Source: Sporosarcina jeotgali (lineage in GTDB: Bacteria; Bacillota; Bacilli; Bacillales_A; Planococcaceae). From it: a DNA stretch of 64,000 nt. Made by a program: the position numbers and the translations under genes. Below the pieces are notes generated by a model. It was not told the DNA's origin. It did not search any database and saw only the letters and a list, made by a program, of their open reading frames with translations. The first letter of the stretch is position 1. Every line of letters starts with the position of its first letter. Below, in pieces: positions 36,328 through 45,214 of the stretch. Where the stretch lies: positions 725,001 through 789,000 of the forward strand of contig NZ_CP116341.1 of NCBI RefSeq assembly GCF_033304595.1, given 5' to 3'.

Positions 36328-37707
36328 ATGAACAAACCATTCGATCCGGCCGTCAGAGACTTTCTGGACGGTCGCATTTGGTTGCGTCAGCACACCCCTT
36401 TTTCTGTGGAGAAAATTGACGAACATATTGAAAACGGAATGATTGAAACGATTCCTGGCGTTACGATGAAAAAAGGGCTTTTGGGTCAGCTTCACTGTAA
36501 ATGTGCACGTTGTGAAAATGAAGACCCACAGTTAGTTACCACTTTCCATTGTTTGCGATGTGATGGCCCATGTGCGTATTGTCGAAACTGTCTGCAAATG
36601 GGAAGGGTATCCGTTTGTACAGAACTCATCATATGGAACGGACCGAAAACGGAATATCCGACTGAACACGCACTTGCTTGGGAAGGAACGTTGACGAAAC
36701 ATCAGAAGCGGGCATCTGAAGAACTGTATGAAAGCACTGTGCTAGCCCGTCCGCATCTTATTCACGCAGTGTGCGGATCTGGAAAGACAGAAATTTTATT
36801 TGAACCGATTCATAAATTACTGACAGCGGGGAAGCGGGTCTGTATTGCAGCGCCTAGAGTTGACGTGATCTTAGAACTTGAACCAAGGCTGCGTGCCGCA
36901 TTTCCATCCACAAAGCTAGAAGCGCTATATGGCGGAGCGGACGTTACAGCATTCGACGCCCAGCTCATCTTAGCGACAACCCATCAGCTCTACCGATTCC
37001 GTCGCGCATTCGATGCGATTTTTGTCGATGAAGCCGATGCGTTTCCCTATACTGCAGAGAAAACACTGCAGCAAGCGGTTCGAAAAGCTGCGAAACCCGG
37101 AGCACCGATCCATTTTGTCACTGCAACACCGTCCGACAGACTACTCACGGAAATAAAGAAAACAGGTGCTGTGTCCACAATCTATCGACGCTATCACGGC
37201 CATCCACTGCCAGGACCGCGAAACGAACCACTCTGGAACTACTCCAAACAGCTATCTAAAGGAAAACTCCCGAAAGCTCTCGAGAAATGGATCATAAAAC
37301 GGCTCGAACTAAACGAACCTTTCCTAGTATTCTTTCATGAAATTGAATTAATGATGAAAGCAGAAAATGCGTTTCGCCAATTAGACGATCGAATTCGAGC
37401 TGTCCATTCCGCGCATCCTGATCGAAAACAGCACGTCCAAGACTTGCGTGCAGGGAAGATACCCGGATTACTCACGACAACCATTCTGGAACGCGGCATT
37501 ACCATCAAAAATGTCCAAGTGGCGGTCGTCGGTGCAGAACAATCCATTTTCGACAAAGGCGCACTCGTCCAAATCGGAGGACGTGTCGGACGAAACGTGA
37601 ACCATCCGTCAGGTGATTTCGTCCTGTTCCACAACGGCATCAGTTACGCGATGGACAGCGCACGCCGGGAAATTGAACGATTAAACGCGGGAGGCGATGC
37701 GAAGTGA
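36328..37707 (+). CDS. comFA: ComFA DNA-uptake ATPase
   Basis: ComFA is a membrane-associated helicase-like ATPase that helps pull transforming DNA strands into the cell. The 459-residue protein has a four-Cys zinc module (CKCARCEN to CAYCRNCLQMG, about residues 56-92), Walker A in IHAVCGSGKTEILFEP (about 147), DEAD-type IFVDEADAFPY (about 232), SFs2 motif FVTATPS and C-terminal TTTILERGITIKNVQVAVV and QIGGRVGRNVNHPSGDF. AGGGGG precedes the ATG. It overlaps comFC by four bases. Confidence 0.93.
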   Translation: MNKPFDPAVRDFLDGRIWLRQHTPFSVEKIDEHIENGMIETIPGVTMKKGLLGQLHCKCARCENEDPQLVTTFHCLRCDGPCAYCRNCLQMGRVSVCTELIIWNGPKTEYPTEHALAWEGTLTKHQKRASEELYESTVLARPHLIHAVCGSGKTEILFEPIHKLLTAGKRVCIAAPRVDVILELEPRLRAAFPSTKLEALYGGADVTAFDAQLILATTHQLYRFRRAFDAIFVDEADAFPYTAEKTLQQAVRKAAKPGAPIHFVTATPSDRLLTEIKKTGAVSTIYRRYHGHPLPGPRNEPLWNYSKQLSKGKLPKALEKWIIKRLELNEPFLVFFHEIELMMKAENAFRQLDDRIRAVHSAHPDRKQHVQDLRAGKIPGLLTTTILERGITIKNVQVAVVGAEQSIFDKGALVQIGGRVGRNVNHPSGDFVLFHNGISYAMDSARREIERLNAGGDAK

Positions 37708-38315
37708 ACCCATGCTTACTCTGTATGAAACCCATCTCAGAAATCGCTTCCTGGCAATCGTTCTTCGGACTGGAAAAGAAAAAGACACTTTGTGACGACT
37801 GTTCAAAACGCTTCGTTCGTGCCGACATAAAGGAAGATGGCTACGTACTGGATTCCGTTCATTCTCTTTACGAGTATGACGACGCCATGCGCGACTGGCT
37901 TCATCAATATAAGTTCTTGCAGGACCTTGCTCTTGCACAAGTGTTTGCCAAGGAACTGTGGCAGTCATTTTCCAGCAAGGACATCATCGTGCCGATTCCC
38001 ATGCATCCCGAACGTGCACGGTTACGGACATTTTCACACGTTGAAACGTTATTGAATGAAGCAAAGCGACCTTACATCCAGCTTCTTAAAAAAACAACGA
38101 CGGGTGTCATGGGAGAAAAGTCGAAACAAGAACGGCTCGATATGGAGAATTTATTTGAATTAATACCAAGTGCAGCAGTTCAACCAATTACTTATCGGCT
38201 TGTAGATGACATCTATACAACAGGAACAACACTGCGCCAGGCAGCAGCCGTCTTGAAACGAGCCGGCGCCGCACGGGTAGAAGCAGTGACACTCATACGA
38301 TCCATTCAGAAATGA
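37704..38315 (+). CDS. comFC: ComFC phosphoribosyltransferase-like competence protein
   Basis: A 203-residue protein starting at GTG 37704. An N-terminal double zinc-knuckle pattern (CLLCMKP and CDDCSKRF) is followed by a type I phosphoribosyltransferase-like domain with the PRPP loop RLVDDIYTTGTTLRQAA (about 170). ComFC is needed for transformation with ComFA. The short comFB normally between the two is absent here. Confidence 0.9.
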   Translation: MNPCLLCMKPISEIASWQSFFGLEKKKTLCDDCSKRFVRADIKEDGYVLDSVHSLYEYDDAMRDWLHQYKFLQDLALAQVFAKELWQSFSSKDIIVPIPMHPERARLRTFSHVETLLNEAKRPYIQLLKKTTTGVMGEKSKQERLDMENLFELIPSAAVQPITYRLVDDIYTTGTTLRQAAAVLKRAGAARVEAVTLIRSIQK

Positions 38316-38333
38316 TTCTAGGAGGAACTCAAT

Positions 38334-38747
38334 ATGGCAGAACTAAGACATTGCCCATCATGCGGCGACTTTTTCAACTACACAGGCGTCCGCGAAGTAT
38401 GCGGAAAATGCGGCATGAACGAAGAACGCGTTTACGAAGAAGTGTACCGCTTCCTACGTAAACGAGAAAACCGCGCAGCCACAGTCGAACGCATCGTCGA
38501 AATGACCGAAGCAACAGAATCCATGCTCCACAAATGGGTACGAAAAGGACGCTTGCAGCCCGCAATGTTTCCGAATCTAGGCTATCCATGCGATAATTGC
38601 GGCAAGCTGACTTCCAAAGGAAAACTATGCGACACATGCACAGCCGACCTGAAATCAGACCTGAAAACCTTCGAAGCCGCAACAGAATTCAGAGAAGCCA
38701 TCCAGCAAAAAGAACAAGCAACCTATCTATCTGAACGTAAAAGATAA
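38334..38747 (+). CDS. yvyF: Flagellar operon protein YvyF
   Basis: A 137-residue protein with two zinc-binding Cys clusters (CPSCGDFF with CGKCGMNEERV, and YPCDNCGKL with LCDTCTADL) around a helical middle resembling a DNA-binding element (TEATESMLHKWVRKGRL). This is the TIGR03826/YvyF family found next to flgM. Role is not established; some homologues act in flagellar gene expression. AGGAGG precedes the ATG; a terminator follows. Confidence 0.88.
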   Translation: MAELRHCPSCGDFFNYTGVREVCGKCGMNEERVYEEVYRFLRKRENRAATVERIVEMTEATESMLHKWVRKGRLQPAMFPNLGYPCDNCGKLTSKGKLCDTCTADLKSDLKTFEAATEFREAIQQKEQATYLSERKR

Positions 38748-38750
38748 TCA

Positions 38751-38799
38751 AAAGGCAGTCGCAGTAGCTTTGCAAAGGCTGTCTAGACTGCCTTTAACT
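38751..38799 (+). terminator. Terminator after yvyF
   Basis: AAAGGCAGTC and GACTGCCTTT pair around an internal hairpin; the T run is weak. It separates the com part from flgM. Confidence 0.65.
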
Positions 38800-38847
38800 A
38801 TTCTTGTGATTTATATTAAATGACACCAAAACCGCCTATTAGAATCC

Positions 38848-38981
38848 CGTTGATTGGAGTGAAAGGCGGCGACTCCTTAGGGATAAGCGAAGACTGAAGA
38901 CCCCGCAGGAGCGTTAGCGACGAGGAGGCTGAAGTCGAGCCCCTAGGAAAGCGTCCGCCTGTAACGTAAATCAACACCGTT
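38848..38981 (+). repeat. Dispersed MITE-like repeat (family C), copy 3
   Basis: From CCGTTGATTGGAG to AAATCAACACCGT, with terminal inverted repeats of about nine bases. Internal CGGCGACTCC, ACCCCGCAGGAGCGTTAGCG and AGCCCCTAGGAAAGCGTCCG blocks match copies 1 and 2. It separates yvyF from flgM. Bacillaceae genomes commonly carry similar elements. Confidence 0.75.
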
Positions 38982-39162
38982 CCTACCAAAGAATTAGTTT
39001 TAAAACGTTTAAAACGGGTATGTGTAAAGCGCTGCCAAACCAGTAGGTATAGAGATGTAGTTATCGGTAAAACCGTAATTTCGTACGAAAGACCCTTCAA
39101 CTACTCGGAATTCAGCCGAAATAGTAAGTAAGAGTAAAACCATTCCAAAGGAGCGAGAGCAC

Positions 39163-39432
39163 ATGAAGATTAATAACAACCCTATCCCACCTGTGAACCC
39201 GTACCGGGCGAATCAAGTGAAAAATGAAAAAGCGAACCTCGAGAAAACGGTTCAAAGCGACAGACTGGAAATTTCGAAAGAGGCAAAATCACTTTCTGAA
39301 GTAAATCCTGTGACAGCACAGCGAAACGAAAAAGTCAGCGCATTGAAAGCTCAAATCCAAGCCGGCACATATAAGGTCGACGCGGAACAGCTCGCTTCCG
39401 ATCTGATCGGCTATTACCAGCCCAAACAATAA
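39163..39432 (+). CDS. flgM: Anti-sigma-D factor FlgM
   Basis: FlgM holds sigma-D inactive until the hook-basal body is complete. The 89-residue protein is charged and probably partly disordered, with DRLEISKEAKSLSE in the middle and the C-terminal helix VSALKAQIQAGTYKVDAEQLASDL typical of FlgM. AAGGAGC precedes the ATG. The family C repeat lies just upstream, so its promoter must lie between about 38985 and 39150. Confidence 0.9.
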   Translation: MKINNNPIPPVNPYRANQVKNEKANLEKTVQSDRLEISKEAKSLSEVNPVTAQRNEKVSALKAQIQAGTYKVDAEQLASDLIGYYQPKQ

Positions 39433-39467
39433 GCGGGCGCATTTAACAGGAGAAAGCAGGGAATCCC

Positions 39468-39965
39468 ATGACAATCGAATCGATTCTAGGTCAGCTCGAC
39501 CAATTGGAGAAACTTCATAGAAGCCTGCTGCGCATCGCGAACGAAAAAACGGTACTCATCAAGCAGAACGACATCAGCGGACTCGATCAGCTGCTAAAAG
39601 ACGAGCAGGCCCATCTCGCTGCAATCCTGCAGACAGACAAAGCCCGCGAAACAGCAGTCGTTGCGTTTTTCACCGAACAAGGACGTCCGGTACCCTTGCA
39701 ACCGACCATCACCGATGTGCTCAACATCATCCAAGAGCCGGAACACACACAGCTCAAGGAGGCGAAGGACCGTCTCCTGCACGCGATTCATGAATTGAAA
39801 TGGCAGAACGATCTGAACCAGAAGCTCACCTACCAATCGCTTCAATTCGTGAATCTGTCGCTGGACATGGTCCGTCCACGGACCGAATCCGTGAACTACT
39901 CAAAAAACGAAGTGCAAGGCAATCCAACAACTAAAAAACTAGCATCATTCGATTCGCAAGCTTGA
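39468..39965 (+). CDS. flgN: FlgN-type flagellar chaperone (YvyG)
   Basis: A 165-residue all-helical protein of the FlgN family, the export chaperone for the hook-filament junction proteins FlgK and FlgL. Recognisable parts are LGQLDQLEKLHRSLLRIANEKT at the start and NDLNQKLTYQSLQFVNLSLDM near residue 110. It lies between flgM and flgK, as in B. subtilis yvyG. Confidence 0.88.
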   Translation: MTIESILGQLDQLEKLHRSLLRIANEKTVLIKQNDISGLDQLLKDEQAHLAAILQTDKARETAVVAFFTEQGRPVPLQPTITDVLNIIQEPEHTQLKEAKDRLLHAIHELKWQNDLNQKLTYQSLQFVNLSLDMVRPRTESVNYSKNEVQGNPTTKKLASFDSQA

Positions 39966-39978
39966 GGAGGACACAATA

Positions 39979-41553
39979 ATGGGTTCCACATTTATGGGAT
40001 TAGAAACAAGCAAACGCGGCCTGCAAACCCAGCAGTCCGCTCTTTATACGACAGGGCATAATATTAGTAATGCCAATACGCTTGGTTATTCACGTCAGCG
40101 TGTGAATATGGAAGCTACTTCAGGATTCCCGGGAGTAGGATTGAATGCTGGAACGATGCCTGGATTTCTTGGTACCGGAGTAACAGCGGGTTCTATTCAA
40201 CGTATTCGTGATGGATTTGTAGATAAACAATTTAGAGATGAAACAAACAAACTAGGATACTGGGAATCTCGAACAGATGCCATTTCTCAAATGGAAGATG
40301 TATTAGCGGAACCCTCGGAATACGGATTACAGCAATCACTCACAGACTTCTGGAAATCACTTGGTGTACTTTCTACAGATCCTGAAAATGGCGGAGCACG
40401 TGCAGTTGTGGTTGAAAGAGGCGTAGCCGTTGCTGATTCTTTCAATTATATTCATAAATCATTGAAAAACATTCAAGATAATCTTGGAAAAGAGATTGGC
40501 GCTTCAGTCAACACAATCAACTCCATTTTGAAACAAGTCGGCGATTTAAATAAACAAATTACGGATGTTGAGCCTAATGGGTACATGCCGAATGATTTGT
40601 ATGATGCACGAGACAACCTATTAGATCAGTTATCGCAACTCGTTCCAATTGAAGTGAAGTATGAAAAGTCCGGTGGAAACGCATTGGCTATTGCTGAAGG
40701 TAGTGTAACAGTTACGATTAAAACTAAAGGCAGTGAAGGCTTAAAAGTTGTAGAAGGCAAAGAATTTGCTCAGATGCGAACTAAGTCTGTCAATACATCT
40801 TCGGATAACGTTAACCCTAACGGAGATATTGAAGGATTCTATTTAGTGAAGCTCAATCCCGATGGAAGTGATATGAAAGTAGATAGAAATATGGTGGAAG
40901 AAACAGGAACACCAACTTATATTAGACATGAAGACTTCCTCGACCAAGGCAAATTAAAATCTCTAGTGAATTCTTTTGGTAAGGACGATGGAAAAGGACT
41001 TTATCCAGAGATGATTGATAAGCTGAACCTAATGGCTCAGAAATTTGCTGAAAAATTTAATGAGGTTCACAAATCAGGTACAGATTCAAAAGGTGATAAA
41101 GGATTAGACTTCTTCGTTCCGAGTGATGGGACTATTAGTGCGAGTACTATTAAGATTAATTCTAAAATTCAAGATGATCCAAGTAGACTAGCAGCCTCTG
41201 ATTCAGCGACAGCAGAAGCAGGAAATGGAAACAATGCAAAAAATCTTGGTGATGTCTTATTCGATAAAGACATTGATCTTGGTAACGATAGCGTTCAATC
41301 CTTCTTCTCAGGTAAAATCATCGGGGAACTAGGTGTCAAAGGTCAACAAGCCATCAATATGACAAAAAATGCTGGAACGCTATTAGGCGCTGTGTCTAAC
41401 CGACGCGATTCTATCAGTTCTGTATCCCTTGATGAAGAGATGACCAATATGATTTCATTCCAACAAGCATATAACGCATCTGCTCGTATGATTACTGTTG
41501 TAGATGAAACATTAGACAAAATCATCAACGGTATGGGTGTCGTCGGTAGATAA
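39979..41553 (+). CDS. flgK: Flagellar hook-associated protein 1 FlgK
   Basis: FlgK is the first hook-filament junction protein. The 524-residue protein has the rod-type N-terminus FMGLETSKRGLQTQQSALYT and GHNISNANTLGYSRQRV, a variable centre, and the C-terminal pattern MTNMISFQQAYNASARMITVVDE. GAGGAGG precedes the ATG. From about 40.03 kb the base use becomes more A/T rich than in flgN, and this continues through csrA and hag. Confidence 0.94.
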   Translation: MGSTFMGLETSKRGLQTQQSALYTTGHNISNANTLGYSRQRVNMEATSGFPGVGLNAGTMPGFLGTGVTAGSIQRIRDGFVDKQFRDETNKLGYWESRTDAISQMEDVLAEPSEYGLQQSLTDFWKSLGVLSTDPENGGARAVVVERGVAVADSFNYIHKSLKNIQDNLGKEIGASVNTINSILKQVGDLNKQITDVEPNGYMPNDLYDARDNLLDQLSQLVPIEVKYEKSGGNALAIAEGSVTVTIKTKGSEGLKVVEGKEFAQMRTKSVNTSSDNVNPNGDIEGFYLVKLNPDGSDMKVDRNMVEETGTPTYIRHEDFLDQGKLKSLVNSFGKDDGKGLYPEMIDKLNLMAQKFAEKFNEVHKSGTDSKGDKGLDFFVPSDGTISASTIKINSKIQDDPSRLAASDSATAEAGNGNNAKNLGDVLFDKDIDLGNDSVQSFFSGKIIGELGVKGQQAINMTKNAGTLLGAVSNRRDSISSVSLDEEMTNMISFQQAYNASARMITVVDETLDKIINGMGVVGR

Positions 41554-41571
41554 TAAGGAGGAATTACTGTA

Positions 41572-42501
41572 ATGCGTGTAACACAATCAATGCTTTCTAA
41601 TAATATGCTACGTAATCTGTCTAGCAGTTATAATAAATTGGGTAAACTCCAAGAACAAATCGATACAGGTAAAAAAGTGACTCGTCCTTCTGATGATCCC
41701 GTAGTCGTGATGAAAAGTTTAGGTTATGGCATGCAAGTTGAAAAAGTGGATCAGTATCAAAAGAACTTAGGTCAAGTGAACAACTGGCTGGATAGTTCTG
41801 AGGATGCATTGGACGGAGCTGGATCGATTTTACAGCGAGCTAAAGAACTTGCAACGAACGCAGCTAACACTGGTTCCATGACGAAAGACGATCGCGATAA
41901 AATTAAAATTGAACTCAACCAGCTGCAAGAACAAATGCGAGACTTAGCGAATACCAAAGTTGGAGATAAATATCTCTTCAGCGGGACGATGACGGATAAG
42001 CCATTGTATGATAAAGATAATGGCGGATATCCTAACTTAGCAACCGATGTTCCTGCGCCTACTGGACCTATAATAGATGGATATACGAGTAATGTAGAAA
42101 TTGAAGTATTCGACTCGGTATCATTACGCGTTAATACGAATGCAGCTGAAATGTTTAAAGATATTGATAAACTATTTGACGGACTTAATGCGAAAGTAGA
42201 TGCAACAGGTGAAGCGGATGATAACATTAATTTCGGGGAAGCCATTTCAAATATTGATAAACAACTAGACGTTGTATTGACAAAGCGTGCCGACATTGGT
42301 GCACGTTCGAATCGTGCAGAACTCATGCACAACCGTCTGGAAATGCAAGAAGGCGCAGCGAAGAAACAACGGTCGTTAAACGAAGATGTTGATATGGAAA
42401 AAGCCATTACAGAAATGATTACTTCAGAATCTATACATCGCGCCGCACTTTCTGTAGGTGCACGTATTATTCAACCATCCTTGGTGGACTTCCTGCGATA
42501 A
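41572..42501 (+). CDS. flgL: Flagellar hook-associated protein 3 FlgL
   Basis: FlgL joins FlgK to the flagellin filament. The 309-residue protein starts RVTQSMLSNNMLRNLSSSYNK, has the flagellin-like DDPVVVMKSL and LQRAKELATNAANTG segments, and ends in a coiled-coil D0 helix. AAGGAGG precedes the ATG. A terminator follows, so flgM to flgL form one unit. Confidence 0.93.
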   Translation: MRVTQSMLSNNMLRNLSSSYNKLGKLQEQIDTGKKVTRPSDDPVVVMKSLGYGMQVEKVDQYQKNLGQVNNWLDSSEDALDGAGSILQRAKELATNAANTGSMTKDDRDKIKIELNQLQEQMRDLANTKVGDKYLFSGTMTDKPLYDKDNGGYPNLATDVPAPTGPIIDGYTSNVEIEVFDSVSLRVNTNAAEMFKDIDKLFDGLNAKVDATGEADDNINFGEAISNIDKQLDVVLTKRADIGARSNRAELMHNRLEMQEGAAKKQRSLNEDVDMEKAITEMITSESIHRAALSVGARIIQPSLVDFLR

Positions 42502-42507
42502 ATTTCT

Positions 42508-42547
42508 AAAAAGGTAGACACTGGATATTGAAGTGTCTACCTTTTTG
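42508..42547 (+). terminator. Terminator after flgL
   Basis: AAAAGGTAGACACT and AGTGTCTACCTTTT form a 14-base-pair stem followed by T. Confidence 0.9.
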
Positions 42548-42575
42548 TTAATTAAGATAAAGGAAGGTGATCGAC

Positions 42576-43130
42576 GTGAATATCCCGCAACTTCAAATTC
42601 AAACAACGTCTGCAAAACTAGGATTGCAAATTGATAAACCCATTCAACAAATCGAACAACCTAAATCAACACAGCAAATTGAACAACCTGCAGCTATTCT
42701 AGAAATGTCAACCACGCGTCCTCAGCTATCACTAGATACAACTGAAAATCGTGCGGACCTCGATATGAAGAGTGTGTTTAGACGAATTAGTGAAAATGCT
42801 CAATACGGGATGCAGCAAGTATCTGAAGGCACAGGTCGTCGCGCGTCAGAAGGTCAGCAACTTATGAAAATCGAAAACGGTGGCAACACCATAGCAGATA
42901 TCGCAAAACAAAACACAACAACACTAGATTCACCAGTTGGCATACGATTCGTAGGCGACAGGACAAAAATCCAAACAGATATTACCCCGGGCACACTATC
43001 TATTAACGTAAGACCTCAACAGGTCATTCATAACGCACAAGTAAACAAAACGATTCACACATACACACCAGGCAAAGTATCTGGCCAAATGGAACAACAC
43101 GCATCTATCCAGATTGACTGGAAAGGATAA
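42576..43130 (+). CDS. yviE: DUF6470 family protein YviE
   Basis: A 184-residue protein from GTG 42576, eight bases past AAGGAAGG. It opens NIPQLQIQTTSAKLGLQI and has an IEQPKSTQQIEQP internal repeat near residue 30. YviE lies between flgL and fliW in Bacillus and has no proven role. No signal peptide or membrane segment is visible. Confidence 0.85.
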   Translation: MNIPQLQIQTTSAKLGLQIDKPIQQIEQPKSTQQIEQPAAILEMSTTRPQLSLDTTENRADLDMKSVFRRISENAQYGMQQVSEGTGRRASEGQQLMKIENGGNTIADIAKQNTTTLDSPVGIRFVGDRTKIQTDITPGTLSINVRPQQVIHNAQVNKTIHTYTPGKVSGQMEQHASIQIDWKG

Positions 43131-43156
43131 TATAGAAAGATGAAGGAGCAACCAAT

Positions 43157-43600
43157 ATGAATATTCAAACGAAATTTCACGGAGAAATAGAAATTAAAGA
43201 CATTTCGCAATGGACTTTCCCAAACGGATTGCCAGGTCTAGAACAAGAGAAAACTTTCGTCTTACTACCAATAGAAGGAAACAATACATTTCAAGTGATG
43301 CAGTCAACCACAACACCCATTATCGGACTTATAGTTTCTAACCCGTTTCCATTAGTGCCCGACTATTCGTTTAAAATCGATGATTCGACAATCGAACTTC
43401 TTAACATCCAATCACAAGAAGAGTTTACGGTACTTGTAATCATGTCGTTAAAGCAACCATTTGAAACGTCTACACTCAATCTTCAAGGACCACTAATCTT
43501 TAACACTAACAATCAAAAAGCGAAACAAATGATCTTGAATGATACAAAATATAATCTACGCCATCCAATTGGTGAACTAGCAGCAAAGGGGGCGCAGTAA
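43157..43600 (+). CDS. fliW: Flagellar assembly factor FliW
   Basis: FliW binds flagellin or CsrA in a partner switch that couples hag translation to flagellin export. The 147-residue protein has [19 protein letters not shown] near residue 20 and [21 protein letters not shown] near the end. Its stop codon is adjacent to the csrA start. AAGGAGC precedes the ATG. Confidence 0.93.
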   Translation: MNIQTKFHGEIEIKDISQWTFPNGLPGLEQEKTFVLLPIEGNNTFQVMQSTTTPIIGLIVSNPFPLVPDYSFKIDDSTIELLNIQSQEEFTVLVIMSLKQPFETSTLNLQGPLIFNTNNQKAKQMILNDTKYNLRHPIGELAAKGAQ

Positions 43601-43601
43601 T

Positions 43602-43823
43602 ATGCTCGTCCTCTCACGTAAACCAAATGAATCGATTCAAATCGGTGACAACATCGAAATTCGCATTATTGAAGTAAAAGGTGATACTGTTCGTATTGGT
43701 ATCGAAGCACCAAAATCAGTCGATATCCTTCGTGGTGAACTCGTTCAATCGATATCGGAAAGCAATACAGAAGCGATTTCGATTGACCTTAATGTATTCG
43801 AACAACTCAAGAATAAAAACTAA
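43602..43823 (+). CDS. csrA: Translational regulator CsrA
   Basis: CsrA represses hag by binding its leader RNA. The 73-residue protein has [20 protein letters not shown] and [15 protein letters not shown] with the RNA-contacting Arg. It is one base past fliW. The hag leader contains matching GGA sites. Confidence 0.95.
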   Translation: MLVLSRKPNESIQIGDNIEIRIIEVKGDTVRIGIEAPKSVDILRGELVQSISESNTEAISIDLNVFEQLKNKN

Positions 43824-43852
43824 GAAGAGCCGTCCAGTGCGGTTCTTCTTTT
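43822..43852 (+). terminator. Terminator after csrA
   Basis: AAGAAGAGCCG and CGGTTCTTCTT pair around TCCAGTG, followed by TTTCTTTT. The left arm overlaps the csrA stop codon. Confidence 0.8.
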
Positions 43853-43886
43853 CTTTTAAAAACTTTATTAAAACTTCTAAAAAAGA

Positions 43887-43914
43887 CTAAACACTTACAT
43901 ACGTGATCCGATAT
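43887..43914 (+). promoter_or_regulatory. Sigma-D promoter of hag
   Basis: CTAAA (43887-43891) and CCGATAT (43908-43914) are separated by 16 bases, the exact sigma-D consensus. Transcription should start near 43921, leaving a leader of about 105 bases. Confidence 0.9.
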
Positions 43915-43980
43915 TAATAGTGTAAGCAAGAGAAGGGTGGAACGGCCGACATCCTGACTCAAGCTGACAATAAAATTATC

Positions 43981-44017
43981 GGGTTCACAAGGACGTGAAC
44001 CTCAAAACTCAAGGAGG
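43981..44017 (+). promoter_or_regulatory. CsrA-binding leader region of hag
   Basis: GGGTTCAC and GTGAACCT pair to present AAGGAC in the loop (GGA at 43991-43993), and the loop context CACAAGGACGTG is close to the CsrA consensus. A second GGA lies in the Shine-Dalgarno AAGGAGG (44011-44017). This is the two-site layout known from B. subtilis hag, where CsrA bridges both sites and blocks translation. Confidence 0.75.
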
Positions 44018-44025
44018 AAAACACA

Positions 44026-45214
44026 ATGATTATTAATCATAACATCGCAGCAATGAACACACACCGTCAACTAGGGTCAAACAACGCACAAGCTTCTAAG
44101 AACTTGGAGAAACTATCTTCAGGTTTGAAAATTAACAAAGCTGGAGATGACGCAGCAGGTCTTGCAATCTCTGAAAAAATGCGCGGACAAATTCGCGGAC
44201 TAGACATGGCAGCCAAAAATGCTCAAGATGGTATTTCTTTGATTCAAACTGCTGAAGGTGCACTAAACGAAACTCATGATATCTTACAACGTATGCGTGA
44301 GCTTGCGGTACAGTCTTCAAACGATACTAATACAGCCGCTGATCAGGGTAACTTAGATGACGAATTTCAAGCTCTAAAACTAGAAATCGGACGTATTTCA
44401 ACTGAAACTCAGTTTAACAAGAAAGCAATCTTGGGTGCCGATCAGACTCTTGACATTCAAGTAGGAGCAAATGCAGGAGAAAAAATCACAGTTAGTTGGA
44501 AAGCTCAGACAGCTGCGTCACTTGGTGAAGATGCTGTTGATATCTCCGCATTGGCTTTAACAGACAAGGCGACTTCACAGGCAGCAATTACGGGTATAGA
44601 AAATGGAATAGCTTCTGTTTCTAAATCTAGATCACAGATGGGTGCATTCCAAAATCGACTAGAGCACACAATCAACAACTTAGGCACATCTTCTGAGAAC
44701 TTGACTCAAGCTGAGTCACGCATCAGAGACGTGGATTATGTTTTATCCGCTGCGTAAGCAACGGAAACAAACACAGTCGTCCTGACTGGTAACGGTCAGA
44801 GAGTACGATCGGGTGAATTGCTGGAAACCCCTTAAACTGTTCTTGCTACAACGTAACTGGAAACGGTCAGCGTGAACGCTTGAAAAAAGAACAGATTGGG
44901 CAATCAGCAGCCAAGCTCCTGTCTCGAAAGAGTGGAGAAGGTTCAACGACTAGGATAGACCATCTACCGCGAAAGCCATGATGATGAAATCCGTAGGGAC
45001 TGCAAGAGTGAGTATCTTGCACAACCGAAGTGCCCGACCCCTACCGGAAACGGAGGGTGAAGATATAGTCTAGTCATTAGTGAAAGCTAATGTTCGCACG
45101 ATGGCGAAAGAGATGATGGACTTCACAAAGAACAACATCTTAACTCAAGCAGCACAAGCTATGTTAGCTCAAGCGAATACAGCACCGCAAGGCGTGTTAC
45201 AACTCCTTCGTTAA
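44026..45214 (+). CDS. hag: Flagellin Hag, interrupted by a group I intron
   Basis: Exon 1 is 44026-44736 (237 codons to SRIRDVD) and exon 2 begins at 45101 ([19 protein letters not shown]). Joined, and with intron 2 left in place, they encode 274 residues ending [14 protein letters not shown], a normal flagellin tail. Without removal of intron 1, translation stops after YVLSAA at 44757, so the D0 C-terminal helix would be lost and no filament subunit made. The N-terminus [17 protein letters not shown] and the D1 motif [13 protein letters not shown] are standard. Intron 2 starts within or just past the last codons, so other C-termini are possible. Expression is under sigma-D and probably CsrA/FliW. 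Confidence 0.88.
44737..45100 (+). ncRNA. Group I intron 1 in hag
   Basis: The core elements are present in order: P-type AATTGCTGGAAACC (44816 on), Q-type CAATCAGCAGCCAAGC, R-type GTTCAACGACTAGGATAGAC and S-type GAAGATATAGTCT, with GACTA and TAGTC forming P7. The 5' exon ends in U (GTGGAT) and the intron ends in G (GCACG), as the group I rules require, and joining restores the flagellin frame. P2 (CTGAC/GTCAG) and P9 (CATTAG/CTAATG) hairpins are visible. GTCC at 44779-44782 could act as guide for GGAT, a short P1; this part is less certain. The length is 364 bases with no open reading frame for an endonuclease. Confidence 0.88.
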
